44,017 bases of DNA. Source: Bacteroidota bacterium (GTDB lineage Bacteria > Bacteroidota > Rhodothermia > Rhodothermales > UBA10348). The translations under genes were made by a program, and so were the position numbers. Of this stretch, positions 1 to 8,485 are shown piece by piece. The notes below the pieces were generated by a model. It made no database searches, had not been told where the DNA came from, and worked only from the letters and a program-made list of their open reading frames with translations. The stretch is taken from the NCBI GenBank assembly GCA_022567305.1, contig JADFHF010000030.1:1-44017 (forward strand), given 5' to 3'. Position 1 is the first letter of the stretch. Each line of letters begins with the position of its first letter.

Positions 1-1
1 G

Positions 2-2053
2 CTGACGTCGGAAAATATTGTTTTTCGTGAAACGGGACGCTACGCCGGTGCTGATTTCTTCGAAATGTTTTCCTGGGGACTTCTCGAAGGTTCGCCAGAA
101 TCCGTTCTTGCACTACCGAATGCCATCGTACTCTCGGAGAATCTGGCGGAGAAATACTACGGCCTCGATTGGCAATCCAAGAACATCGTCGGGTCCATCT
201 TGACCATGGACAACGAGGTTGATCTGGTCGTCTCAGGCGTGTTCTCGAACGTACCCGCTAATTCCACATATACCTTCGAGTTTATCATCAATGTCGAGGA
301 ATTCATTCGTACCAACTCCTGGGTTCATCATTGGGGAAATTCGGGGCTCCGGATGTTCGTGCGTCTTCAAGAAGGTGTCGACGCTACCGTTGTTTCGGAG
401 AAGATCAAGAATGTAGTCGTCGACAATCACCCTACGGCCGCCACAGAACTCTTTCTTCAATCCTATGCCGATATGCATCTCCTTTCTGAGTACGAGGACG
501 GGAAGTTGGCGGGCGGAAGAATCGAATATGTAAGAATATTCTCGATTGTCGGCCTTTTTCTACTGCTGATTGGGTCGATCAATTTTATGAATCTGGCTAC
601 GGCTCGGAGCACTCAACGCGCTCGCGAGATTGGTGTTAGAAAGGCGATGGGTGGAAACAGGAGTAGTATTGTTCAGCAATTCCTGAGCGAATCGGTTCTG
701 ATGGCACTCATGGCCTTTGCAGCGGCGATTGCAGCGGTCATTCTCTTGCTCCCAGTATTCAATACACTTACGGGGAAAGAGATTGAGATTTTGACTCAGC
801 CGGCATCCATCTGGTTGGCCTTTTTGGCGATTGCGGCGATCACGGGGCTCCTCGCCGGATCTTATCCCGCCTTTTATCTATCCGCTTTTAACGTGATCGG
901 CGTCTTGAGGGGCGAACATATGCGGAAGATTGGTGGCAACCGTCTTCGAAAGGGTCTTGTCGTTTTTCAGTTCGCGCTGTCAATTGTACTGATCGCCGCA
1001 ACAATCACCGTGTATCGACAGGTTCAATATATCATGTCGAAGGACCTCGGAATGGACAAGTCCAATCTTGTTCAGATACCTTTTGAAGGAAATGTCAAAT
1101 CGCAGTTCGAGAGCTTTAAAAACGAATTGCTATCAAAACCGGGTGTCGCTCAGGTAACGTCGGCGAGTCAACTTGCATTCAATATCGGTACCTGGACCAG
1201 CGATCCAGAGTGGGAAGGAAAGGACCCCGACGACAATACTTCATTTATGATTATCAATGGTCAGGCTGACTATGCAGAGATCATGGGTTTCGAGCTTGTT
1301 GCTGGGCGATTTTTCTCCGAGTCCTTCGGCGCAGACTCCATGAATTATCTGGTGAACGAAGCTGCCGTCGACGTGATGGGATTTGATGACCCGCTCGGCC
1401 AAACTCTTTCGTTCTGGAGTGATGAAGGTCAGATCATCGGCGTGATGAAAAACTTTCACGGGCAGTCGCTTTACGAGCCCATCCGCCCGGCAATCGTTCG
1501 ATATGACCCCGAAAACACCTTTCTTCTCTTCGTCCGGTTGATACCCGGACAGACTTCTAACGGCATTGCTTCTTTGGAAGCCACGTTTAAGCAATACAAT
1601 CCAGAGTTTCCATTCCAGTTTACGTTCGCGGACGACGACTACGCCGCAAACTACCAGAGCGAAATCACGTTTGGAAAACTTGCGAATATTTTTGCTGTAT
1701 TGGCCCTCTTCATTGCCTGTCTTGGTTTATTCGGACTTGCATCCTACACCGCCGAGCGACGGACAAAAGAGATCGGAATTCGAAAGGTGTTGGGGGCGAC
1801 GATTTCGAACATCGTCATGATGCTATCGAAAGAGTTCGTACTGCTCGTTGTTCTCGCATTGGCCATTGCGGTTCCGATTGCACAACGCCTTTCATCCAAT
1901 TGGCTCAGCCAATTCGCATTCCATGTAGAATCAGGATACGGAGTCTTTCTTATTGCGAGTGCTGCCATTCTTATGGTAACGTTCCTAACGGTCGGTTTTC
2001 AGTCGATTCGTGCTGCGCTATTGAATCCGGCAGAGTCGTTGAAGGACGAATAA
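2..2053 (+). CDS. FtsX/MacB-type ABC transporter permease (5'-truncated by window edge)
   Basis: The frame is open from base 2, so the N-terminus lies outside the window; the internal ATG at 65 is not the true start because the residues before it (ending GADFFEMF) continue a MacB-like periplasmic domain. What remains is the end of periplasmic domain 1, a first FtsX block (membrane segment around 'GLFLLLIGSINFMNLATARS', then REIGVRKAMGG), a second periplasmic domain, and a second FtsX block ('LIACLGLFGLASYTAERR', KEIGIRKVLGA). The tail 'NPAESLKDE' matches the end seen in the two other permeases here (16245 and 21178). Such duplicated permeases are known from predicted antimicrobial-peptide or lipoprotein export systems; the substrate is unknown. 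No ATPase gene is visible. Followed by a hairpin at 2074-2097. Confidence 0.9.
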   Translation: MTSENIVFRETGRYAGADFFEMFSWGLLEGSPESVLALPNAIVLSENLAEKYYGLDWQSKNIVGSILTMDNEVDLVVSGVFSNVPANSTYTFEFIINVEEFIRTNSWVHHWGNSGLRMFVRLQEGVDATVVSEKIKNVVVDNHPTAATELFLQSYADMHLLSEYEDGKLAGGRIEYVRIFSIVGLFLLLIGSINFMNLATARSTQRAREIGVRKAMGGNRSSIVQQFLSESVLMALMAFAAAIAAVILLLPVFNTLTGKEIEILTQPASIWLAFLAIAAITGLLAGSYPAFYLSAFNVIGVLRGEHMRKIGGNRLRKGLVVFQFALSIVLIAATITVYRQVQYIMSKDLGMDKSNLVQIPFEGNVKSQFESFKNELLSKPGVAQVTSASQLAFNIGTWTSDPEWEGKDPDDNTSFMIINGQADYAEIMGFELVAGRFFSESFGADSMNYLVNEAAVDVMGFDDPLGQTLSFWSDEGQIIGVMKNFHGQSLYEPIRPAIVRYDPENTFLLFVRLIPGQTSNGIASLEATFKQYNPEFPFQFTFADDDYAANYQSEITFGKLANIFAVLALFIACLGLFGLASYTAERRTKEIGIRKVLGATISNIVMMLSKEFVLLVVLALAIAVPIAQRLSSNWLSQFAFHVESGYGVFLIASAAILMVTFLTVGFQSIRAALLNPAESLKDE

Positions 2054-2066
2054 AAAACTGGACCAG

Positions 2067-2104
2067 AAAAAAACCCGGCCTCCGAGGAGAGACCGGGGCA
2101 GTTT
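2067..2104 (-). terminator. Bidirectional hairpin terminator between convergent genes
   Basis: Arms 2074-2082 (CCCGGCCTC) and 2089-2097 (GAGACCGGG) pair at 8 of 9 positions with a 6-nt loop. Read on the minus strand the hairpin is followed by seven U (bases 2073-2067), a classic intrinsic terminator for the gene at 2130-2609. On the plus strand it is followed by GCAGTTTT, so it may also stop the permease transcript. Confidence 0.7.
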
Positions 2105-2129
2105 TGGAAATCGCTGATCGATAACACGA

Positions 2130-2609
2130 CTACATGTCTGCTTCGGCAGCAGCCGCGACTCTTTCTAACGGAGCATTGTCCCAGAAACCGTATTCGACTA
2201 CACCTTTGCCAGACTCGTGTCGTATGGCCACGTGCACGGGGATCGACAACTCTTCTCCAGTTCCTTTTACCTTTGCATTCCATGTGGCCCACATCAGGCC
2301 CCAGGTCTCTCCTTCGTTCTCCACCTCGCCATAAACAGGATTCACGAAGTTGACGTCTTCGACCAGACTGTAAGCCTCTATGTGCTGTTCAATGTATTGG
2401 TCCATCGTGAGCGGTTCCATCTGATTGGGATAAAACGCCGCCGTATCCGCAAAAGCGGCTCGATAGGCATCCCAGTCTTGGTTGAGGTATGCGGCAACAG
2501 CAGCTTTAACATTGTCTACCACTTCACCCTCGCTGGAATACGTGCCTTGCGCTTGAACGGGGGCCCAAGTACCCACTGCGAGAGCGAGAACAAGAATTAG
2601 TTTTTTCAT
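2130..2609 (-). CDS. Secreted SnoaL/NTF2-like domain protein
   Basis: 159 residues with a clear Sec signal peptide (MKKLILVLALAVGTWAPVQA, cleavage near residue 20-21). The mature part, about 135 residues, has the look of the NTF2/SnoaL cone fold: an N-terminal helix with 'AVAAYLNQDWDAYRAAFADTAAFYPN', then alternating strands rich in Trp and Tyr ('GETWGLMWATWNAKV', 'VVEYGFWDN'). Members of this fold are small ligand-binding or isomerase-like proteins; no catalytic residues can be assigned here, so the function is unknown. It is transcribed away from the PKS operon and shares the 193-bp upstream region 2610-2802 with it. The fold call is by pattern and only moderately certain. Confidence 0.75.
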   Translation of the reverse strand: MKKLILVLALAVGTWAPVQAQGTYSSEGEVVDNVKAAVAAYLNQDWDAYRAAFADTAAFYPNQMEPLTMDQYIEQHIEAYSLVEDVNFVNPVYGEVENEGETWGLMWATWNAKVKGTGEELSIPVHVAIRHESGKGVVEYGFWDNAPLERVAAAAEADM

Positions 2610-2655
2610 TTTGGGATTAGATGATTTGATGGGTGGGAATTTGATTAAAGATGTC

Positions 2656-2743
2656 GAAACGGGGTTGGAATGTCAATTTCAACTTCGAAAAAAGTCAACT
2701 TCCAATGGACTCGAGCGCTAGATCAATATTTTGAAACGGGGTT
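2656..2743. repeat. Pair of 11-bp direct repeats in a divergent promoter region
   Basis: GAAACGGGGTT occurs at 2656-2666 and again at 2733-2743, 77 bp apart, inside the 193-bp gap between the SnoaL-like gene (minus) and the type III PKS operon (plus). The spacing and position would suit a regulator controlling one or both promoters. No family of binding protein is suggested by the motif. Confidence 0.4.
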
Positions 2744-2802
2744 ACAGCAAGAATCACATAGATTGTCGTCCCGTATCATTTGGCTAACACAGAGAAATCC
2801 AA

Positions 2803-3912
2803 GTGTCCGCTATCTACATACATCATATTGACACAGCTGTCCCCGAGATCTCCTATCCTCAGGAGCAGATCGGTTCGGTCATGCTCGAGCAGATCGATCC
2901 AGAGAGTAAGGGCGCCCGGCTCTTGCGTCGCGTGTACAAACATTCTGGCATCGAAAAGAGGCACAGTGTCATTCGTGACTATGTGGACTACGACCACGAT
3001 GGCCTCTTTTTCGACGCAACCTCCGATTCTTACAAGTCCCCCTCAACCAGAGATCGTAATGATCTGTATTCAATAGAAGCACGCAAACTCTTCTTGGAGG
3101 TTAGCCGACGCGTAATCGAAGGATGTCCTGGAATGGACACGAATGATATTACGCACGTCATCACCGTCTCGTGTACCGGATTTTTTGCCCCTGGCCCGGA
3201 CTTCTATATCGTGAAGGACCTGGAGCTCGACCCTTCCACCCAGCGATTTCATCTAGGATTTATGGGGTGTTACGCCGCCTTCCCTGCCCTGAAGATGGCG
3301 GAAGCTTTTTGTATAGCGGATCCGGAAGCGGTCGTGCTAATCGCATGCCTTGAGCTCTGCACATTGCACCTCCATCCTTCCGAAGAAATTGATGGCATCG
3401 TGGCCACATCCGTTTTTGCGGATGGAGCTTCTTCCGCAATCGTGAGTGCTCGCCCGCCTTCAGGCGAGAATACCTCCCTCAAATTCATAAAACTCCTCTC
3501 CACCATTGCCCCGAATAGCGAAGAAGACATGGCATGGAGCATCGGAGATCATGGGTTCGACATGGTTCTTTCAACGTATATACCCCGTATTCTAGAGGCG
3601 AATGTAGGATCGATCGTGACCACATTGCTGAAAGAAGTTGGTTTGGAACGAGCCGATATCGACCGCTGGGCCATTCACCCCGGCGGGAGAGCCATTCTTG
3701 ACAAAACCGCGCAAGCTCTCGATCTGAATGAGGACTCTCTTTCGGAATCCCGCCGTGTGCTTCGAGACTTTGGAAACATGAGCAGCGCGACGATTCTCTT
3801 TGTCCTGAAAGAGATTCTCGAGTCAGAAGCCGCCCAGACAGACGAGAAGATTTTCGCCATGGCATTCGGACCTGGTCTCACCGTTGAGAGCGCCCTTTTT
3901 ACACGAGTGTAA
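2803..3912 (+). CDS. Type III polyketide synthase (chalcone/stilbene synthase-like)
   Basis: 369 residues, normal length for the family. The catalytic triad is visible: Cys156 in 'GFMGCYAAF', His292 in 'WAIHPGGRAILD', Asn325 in 'GNMSSATI'; the C-terminal 'AFGPGLTVE' loop is also typical. These enzymes extend an acyl-CoA starter with malonyl-CoA and cyclise the product to alkylresorcinols, alkylpyrones or phloroglucinols in the cytosol; the starter cannot be read from the sequence, though bacterial members near tailoring genes often use long fatty acyl-CoAs. The start is GTG at 2803, since no ATG lies close by in frame and the protein begins at the expected place. The stop abuts the ATG of the methyltransferase, so the two are co-transcribed and probably translationally coupled. 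Confidence 0.93.
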   Translation: MSAIYIHHIDTAVPEISYPQEQIGSVMLEQIDPESKGARLLRRVYKHSGIEKRHSVIRDYVDYDHDGLFFDATSDSYKSPSTRDRNDLYSIEARKLFLEVSRRVIEGCPGMDTNDITHVITVSCTGFFAPGPDFYIVKDLELDPSTQRFHLGFMGCYAAFPALKMAEAFCIADPEAVVLIACLELCTLHLHPSEEIDGIVATSVFADGASSAIVSARPPSGENTSLKFIKLLSTIAPNSEEDMAWSIGDHGFDMVLSTYIPRILEANVGSIVTTLLKEVGLERADIDRWAIHPGGRAILDKTAQALDLNEDSLSESRRVLRDFGNMSSATILFVLKEILESEAAQTDEKIFAMAFGPGLTVESALFTRV

Positions 3913-4602
3913 ATGGTCACGCATTTCCTTCGACATCGGGATCCGTCCCTCACAGAAAAGATGGAGGACCCAAATTGTGACGAGGCCAAACTTTTCAATA
4001 CGTACAGGCAGTTTACTTACGTGAATCGAGCGATCGCTGGTTGGCGCAGGGTCTATAGGAAGTGGTTGCTACCCAAGCTGTATGGAAACTCCCCCACCCT
4101 CTTGGATATTGGATGTGGAGGAGGCGACCTGGTGTCGATGATCGCAAAATGGGCGCGAACCGATGGATTGCCGCTAGATATCACGGCCATCGAACCCGAC
4201 GAACGCGCAATTAAGTATTTACGGACGCAAGAGCTTCCGGAGAACATCTCGTTTCGACGGGCCACATCAAGCGATCTCGTTTCGGAAGGACGCAACTTTG
4301 ACGTCGTCATTTCGAATCATCTGATTCACCATTTGTCGAGGGCGGAGCTAGGAGAGTTGCTGAACGATTCCACGATACTCGCATCAAAACTGGCGATTCA
4401 TAATGATATCCGTCGAGATGACCTTGCGTACGTCGGGTTCGCTCCGACGAGACTCGTATTCAGGAAATCGTTTATCACCGAAGACGGACTGACTTCGATT
4501 CGAAGATCTTACCTTCCGGACGAGCTTCGGCAATTGATCCCCCCCGAATGGCGTGTGATACCGATGGCAATATTCAGAAATCTACTTGTCTGGGAGCCAT
4601 GA
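3913..4602 (+). CDS. Class I SAM-dependent methyltransferase, tailoring enzyme of the PKS operon
   Basis: 229 residues. The SAM-binding motif I, 'LLDIGCGGGDLV', is at about residues 63-74, with an acidic 'AIEPDERA' end of strand 2 and 'DVVISNHLIHHL' as motif IV. The N-terminal stretch with 'MEDPNCDEAKLFNTYRQF' is kept because the family that accompanies bacterial type III PKSs has a similar leader; hence the start directly after the PKS stop codon rather than the ATG at 3961. It overlaps the next gene by the ATGA at 4599-4602. The likely job is O- or C-methylation of the PKS product. It could act on another metabolite, but the gapless operon argues for a role in the same pathway. Confidence 0.88.
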   Translation: MVTHFLRHRDPSLTEKMEDPNCDEAKLFNTYRQFTYVNRAIAGWRRVYRKWLLPKLYGNSPTLLDIGCGGGDLVSMIAKWARTDGLPLDITAIEPDERAIKYLRTQELPENISFRRATSSDLVSEGRNFDVVISNHLIHHLSRAELGELLNDSTILASKLAIHNDIRRDDLAYVGFAPTRLVFRKSFITEDGLTSIRRSYLPDELRQLIPPEWRVIPMAIFRNLLVWEP

Positions 4603-5726
4603 CAGAAGTCGATGTGGTCGTAGTCGGAGGGGGACCGGTGGGCCTATTTCTGGGATGTCTCCTCGTTCAAAGGGGGATCTCGTGTCGCGTGATCGAGAAG
4701 CGAACGGAACCCACAGCCCACTCTCGATCAATCGGCATCCATCCCCCGGCCCTCGAACGGTTAGCGGATGTGGGTGTCGCGGACGAGCTAATTGATAGAA
4801 GCGTCGTCGTACCCGAAGGTGTAGCATTTGCCAATTCTAAGGAGATCGGCCGGCTGACCTTTGAGTCCTGTCCCCCTCCCTTTCGGTTCATTCTTGCCAT
4901 CCCGCAGTCCTTCACGGAAGAAGTCTTGTCTAAGCAGCTATCTGTGTCGGATGACTCTGCATTGATCAGCGGAGCAGAGGTACGCGATCTGAATGAGGAC
5001 GATAATGGTGTCACTACGGAGACGAACGCCGGTGAATTTCAATCACGTTTTGTGGTTGGGTGCGACGGTCAGGACAGTTTTGTTCGAGAAAGCCTGAGCA
5101 TTGGATTTCCTGGGGGGGAATACGATGACGTTTTCGTGATGGGCGACTTTACCGATCAGACAAGCCTCGGAAAGCGAGCAGGTATTTACTTGACTGACGG
5201 GGGTGTTGTAGAGTCTTTTCCACTCCCAGAAGGCATCCGGCGTTGGGTTGTAAAAACAGACGAATTCCTGTCAGATCCCCAGCCGTTTCAACTCAGTAAA
5301 CTGGTCCTCGAGCGAACGGGCGAGATCATTCCCACAGAAACATGCTCAATGATTAGCGCTTTTTCCACCAGCCATCATCTTGCTGAAAAAATGGCCCTCG
5401 GCCGAGTTCTTCTGGCCGGAGATGCAGCCCACGTGGTTAGTCCAATTGGAGGACAGGGAATGAATCTAGGATGGTTGGATGCCTGGGATGCTGCCCATGT
5501 GATTCAAGATGCTCTGGCTGCGCCCAATAGGCGAGAGCAACTAATTCTCAAATACGCTTCGCGGCGACGCAGGGCTGCAATTCGTGCTAATAAGCGAGCG
5601 GATTTCAACATGTGGATGGGGCGATCTTCCGGCTCTCAAAAGCTGAAATATGCTTGTGTAAAGACGGTGTTGAATACACCGCTGAAAAACTACTTCGCGA
5701 GTCGATTTACAATGCGTGGGCTGTGA
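4599..5726 (+). CDS. FAD-dependent aromatic hydroxylase/monooxygenase
   Basis: 375 residues from the ATG at 4599, which overlaps the methyltransferase stop (ATGA). An earlier in-frame start at 4548 would add 17 residues inside the methyltransferase and is less likely. Features of the PHBH/UbiH class: N-terminal dinucleotide fold 'VVVVGGGPVGLFLGCLL' followed by 'VIEKR', the central 'FVVGCDGQDSFVR' (DG motif), and C-terminal 'LLAGDAAHVVSPIGGQGMNLG' (GD motif binding FAD ribityl). These enzymes hydroxylate phenolic rings with NAD(P)H and O2. With the PKS and methyltransferase it forms a set like the Streptomyces srsABC logic (alkylresorcinol made, methylated, oxidised to a quinone), although the methyltransferase here is a class I enzyme and the product is not known. 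Confidence 0.9.
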   Translation: MTEVDVVVVGGGPVGLFLGCLLVQRGISCRVIEKRTEPTAHSRSIGIHPPALERLADVGVADELIDRSVVVPEGVAFANSKEIGRLTFESCPPPFRFILAIPQSFTEEVLSKQLSVSDDSALISGAEVRDLNEDDNGVTTETNAGEFQSRFVVGCDGQDSFVRESLSIGFPGGEYDDVFVMGDFTDQTSLGKRAGIYLTDGGVVESFPLPEGIRRWVVKTDEFLSDPQPFQLSKLVLERTGEIIPTETCSMISAFSTSHHLAEKMALGRVLLAGDAAHVVSPIGGQGMNLGWLDAWDAAHVIQDALAAPNRREQLILKYASRRRRAAIRANKRADFNMWMGRSSGSQKLKYACVKTVLNTPLKNYFASRFTMRGL

Positions 5727-5918
5727 TCATGATCTTCGGTCGCGTGAAGTCGAATAAAAGGGGTTCTGAGGAGAATCGCAACGAATCTCCGATTTCAGCC
5801 GCGTTGAAGCGCTACAATCAGATCGATAGGCTTAAATATTACCCCTCATTGCCGATACAACCTGCGTGAGTTGCACCTATTCTGCGCGACCGTCCCACTT
5901 CTCATTCCGCTGAAGACT

Positions 5919-6308
5919 ATGCCACAGTCAATGCTTGCGTTTCTCGCTATGACCATCGTGATGATGATCACGTTGAGCCAGCGTAGGACGGATATCAGAT
6001 CCCACGAGTCTCTGGTAGAGAACGAGTTCGAAATAATGGCCAACGCGCTAGCCATCGAACAAATGGAAATCGTAATCGGAAGCACGGCATGGGAAGACCT
6101 TGAAAATTGGGACGACAGCGTCTCTACGAAAAATTTTACATTCACCGGATTTCAGGAGTCCTTCCAGATAGGCGTGTCCATTCAATTCGTAGACGGTTTT
6201 GGCAATCCGTCGATCGTGCCTACAACCATAAAGGAGGTTGCCATTAGCGCAATGAACGACCGATATGTACTACCTCTGGTCACGCACGCTCGTTTAGTTT
6301 CCGAATAG
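5919..6308 (+). CDS. Small membrane-anchored pilin-like protein (first of four)
   Basis: 129 residues from the ATG at 5919; an upstream TTG at 5871 would add an unlikely hydrophobic leader. The first about 19 residues (MPQSMLAFLAMTIVMMITL) form one hydrophobic segment right at the N-terminus, followed by a charged helical stretch ('RSHESLVENEFEIMANALAIEQMEIV') and a small beta-rich domain with 'IGVSIQFVDGFGNPS' and 'KEVAISAMNDRY'. That layout, TM then amphipathic helix then globular head, is pilin/pseudopilin-like, but no prepilin peptidase site of the usual GFTLxE kind is present. It lies 3 bp before the next gene and faces the same way as three similar proteins. Exact function not recognised. 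Confidence 0.75.
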   Translation: MPQSMLAFLAMTIVMMITLSQRRTDIRSHESLVENEFEIMANALAIEQMEIVIGSTAWEDLENWDDSVSTKNFTFTGFQESFQIGVSIQFVDGFGNPSIVPTTIKEVAISAMNDRYVLPLVTHARLVSE

Positions 6309-6311
6309 ACC

Positions 6312-6875
6312 ATGCAATTCATTCTTGACAACATATCGGCAACTCTCATTTTTTCGGCTGTAGCTATGGCTGTCGTCGTTACACAGTTCAATTCCTCACA
6401 GTCGACCATCGAGTCAACCGTCTCCTATATGTCAAAAAAGCAAACGCTGGAACTAGGAGCTACGCTCGAGCTAGAGCTGAAATTGATCGGACAAGGAACG
6501 ACCAATAAAATCGATGAGGCCGTCCAGAATGCAGATGGACAAACAACGAGTTTCATCTTCTGGCGAAACAACGGAATTGAGGATATCAAAGTTGAGTATC
6601 GACTTATTCCTACGGACAGCATATTCATAAATGGCGTTGAAGTGCAGAGATACCGAATGGACCGGTTCGAAAACGACGTTTACAGAGGTGGGAGTGCTCC
6701 TACGCTACGAGATTTCGTGATTGAGCCCCTTGACGCTTTCGGAAACGTCGTTGCACCGGCAGCCGCTGTACTAGTTCGAGCCAAGATCAGAGACACCTAT
6801 CCCCTGGTAGACCCTGATGATATGCATATCGGTCACTCTTTTTGGGGGATGACGGTTCGCCCGGAAAATCTCTAA
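6312..6875 (+). CDS. Membrane-anchored pilin-like protein (second of four)
   Basis: 187 residues, starting 3 bp after the stop of the previous gene. The N-terminus (about residues 5-25) is a single membrane helix, 'NISATLIFSAVAMAVVVTQF', then a Ser/Thr-rich helix ('SSQSTIESTVSYMSKKQTLELGATLELELKLIG'). The C-terminal part has a beta domain with 'DIKVEYRLIPTDSIFINGVEVQRYRMDRFENDVY' spread over several strands. The helix-plus-head organisation mirrors the 5919 gene, so the pair probably assembles together. No cysteine or enzymatic motif is seen. Family not recognised; a minor pilin or a surface scaffold subunit are the obvious options. Confidence 0.78.
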   Translation: MQFILDNISATLIFSAVAMAVVVTQFNSSQSTIESTVSYMSKKQTLELGATLELELKLIGQGTTNKIDEAVQNADGQTTSFIFWRNNGIEDIKVEYRLIPTDSIFINGVEVQRYRMDRFENDVYRGGSAPTLRDFVIEPLDAFGNVVAPAAAVLVRAKIRDTYPLVDPDDMHIGHSFWGMTVRPENL

Positions 6876-7176
6876 CTTGCGTCGGTATCGCACGATCAGT
6901 ACGGAAGAGTACCTAAAATGCTCGATTAGTACGGATTAGTACCAATTGGGTAGAATAACTTTGCGGAAAACGATTTCTGCAAAAATGACGCCCCCCGGCA
7001 AGTGTCCTTTAGCCCCGTTACTTGTTGACGATACTTGTTTGTGCGATCAGCGTCGATATTTCAGACTGACGCACGACCCCATCGTTCCCTCGTACAGTTA
7101 CCGTCCGCGCAAAAATGAACGGATTGAGACTGTAAAATTTGTTGAACAGAACAACAACACAGAGAGAGGAACCATC
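6876..7176. promoter_or_regulatory. 301-bp intergenic region with helically phased AGTAC repeats
   Basis: Four AGTAC boxes start at 6898, 6908, 6928 and 6938, spaced 10, 20 and 10 bp, so all lie on one face of the helix. They sit in two 20-mers (6894-6913 and 6924-6943) that match at 17 of 20 positions with a 30-bp period. A small inverted repeat TTGTT-N6-AACAA is at 7139-7154. The region ends in a purine-rich ribosome-binding site (AGAGAGAGGA, 7161-7170) six bases before the ATG at 7177. It is probably the control region of the larger pilin-like gene; no known operator family is recognised. Confidence 0.5.
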
Positions 7177-8355
7177 ATGGGTAAGAGCGCAATTCTTCTT
7201 GCCATTGTAAGCATTTATTCCTGGACGATGACCAGCTCCAGTCAGAACAGTATCCTACTGGAGCTCGAGGACGAACAAGCTTTTTACGAAGAAAAAGTCC
7301 TCGCACGTGAGCAGGCGTTGTCTGGATTCAATATGGTCGTTTCGAACACGAAAAACGACTTTGTGAGCTACCGGATTGATCTCGAGAGCAGCCTATATGG
7401 AGATGGTGAATTCTCCATTTCTGCTGTTACCGGCCCCGATAACACCGTCCAGGTAACGGCGACGGGTAGAGTTGGGCGCGCGCAGTACACGATCGTGGGC
7501 GACATGACGTCTGTCTCAGGAGCAAAATTGGCAGCCCTGAATATTGACGGACCTGTTTCGAACGCACGCGGTATCGGCGGCTCATACCTTATCAACGGAG
7601 TCAACACCAATCCTGATGACAGCGAGCCCGGAGGTCCGAATGCATTCGGTGTCTATTCAACGTTGTGGCAGGCACACGTAGAAATGCAGCAGGGGTTTCG
7701 TGAGGAGCTTGTAACGGGGGGTGAATATGGTGATCCGGGTAGCTTCGCCTATGAAGGTCAAGAAGGCCTTTTTAATGATCCGGACGATGTCCCTGATTTT
7801 GATGCACTCTCATCGAGTATTTTAGGATTATGTGAGGCCGCTGAGCCGAGTGAAGCGGACAACTTCACTCCAAATCCAGCTTGTGACTTTTATTCGGGTA
7901 ACCAGGTCTTTGCCGGAAACGACGTGTTTGGCGATCCATCTCATCCAACGATTTTGATCGTTGACGGGAATGCAACGTTCAGAGGGAATGTTCGTGGTTA
8001 CGGTGTCCTATATGTGAAGGGCAATTTCAAGACGGAAGTTGGCGAACCTCGTTGGGAAGGACTGATTTTCGCCTCCACTCAAGGAGGAACGCACGAACTC
8101 CGCGGCATGCCCCATATATATGGTGCCGTTGTCTTGCGCTCGGAAGATCCGGATCCAGATCTAGATAAGTCGCTTTACGATCCCCTGAGTTTTACAGTTC
8201 GGGGCGAGCCCACTTTCCATTACAGCCAAATGGCACTCGACGAATACGTTGCTGAGCCGTTTAATATTCTGATGGACTTCGTGTCAGCGGGAACAGGAGG
8301 AATTGAACTCCGAAACATTCGGCAGGCTGCCGGCGCTTCCCAGATGAATCATTAA
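7177..8355 (+). CDS. Pilin-like / PilX-type surface protein with C-terminal repeat domain, paralogue 1
   Basis: 392 residues from the ATG at 7177, chosen over an in-frame GTG/TTG-type extension to 6946 because the Shine-Dalgarno is at 7161-7170 and because the protein then starts 'MGKSAILL', exactly as the paralogue at 8573. An N-terminal membrane helix (residues about 3-19) is followed by a charged helix ('EDEQAFYEEKVLAREQALSGFN'). The middle contains 'LNIDGPVSNARGIGGSYLINGVNT'. The C-terminal third is built from short glycine-turn strands: 'ILIVDGNATFRGNVRGYGVLYVKG', 'WEGLIFAST', 'HIYGAVVL', then 'FHYSQMALDEY'. This parallel-strand pattern is known from PilX-like/DUF7305-type proteins of pilus loci. 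Function inferred as a surface or pilus-associated component. Confidence 0.82.
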   Translation: MGKSAILLAIVSIYSWTMTSSSQNSILLELEDEQAFYEEKVLAREQALSGFNMVVSNTKNDFVSYRIDLESSLYGDGEFSISAVTGPDNTVQVTATGRVGRAQYTIVGDMTSVSGAKLAALNIDGPVSNARGIGGSYLINGVNTNPDDSEPGGPNAFGVYSTLWQAHVEMQQGFREELVTGGEYGDPGSFAYEGQEGLFNDPDDVPDFDALSSSILGLCEAAEPSEADNFTPNPACDFYSGNQVFAGNDVFGDPSHPTILIVDGNATFRGNVRGYGVLYVKGNFKTEVGEPRWEGLIFASTQGGTHELRGMPHIYGAVVLRSEDPDPDLDKSLYDPLSFTVRGEPTFHYSQMALDEYVAEPFNILMDFVSAGTGGIELRNIRQAAGASQMNH

Positions 8356-8485
8356 ACCAGCAGCCTCCCCGATGACGACCAGTCAGATTAGGCTTCGTAG
8401 ATACGATTCCAGTCAGGGACAGAGCGTACAGCCGGAGTTTTGAGTGGATCTCTTAAGTCTACGAGGAAAGCGCCGATACAGTGAG

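Noticed and set aside
7040-7130. c-di-GMP (GEMM-like) riboswitch upstream of the 7177 gene
   Set aside because: A GACGCACGAC stretch is reminiscent, but the other conserved blocks of the aptamer are missing.
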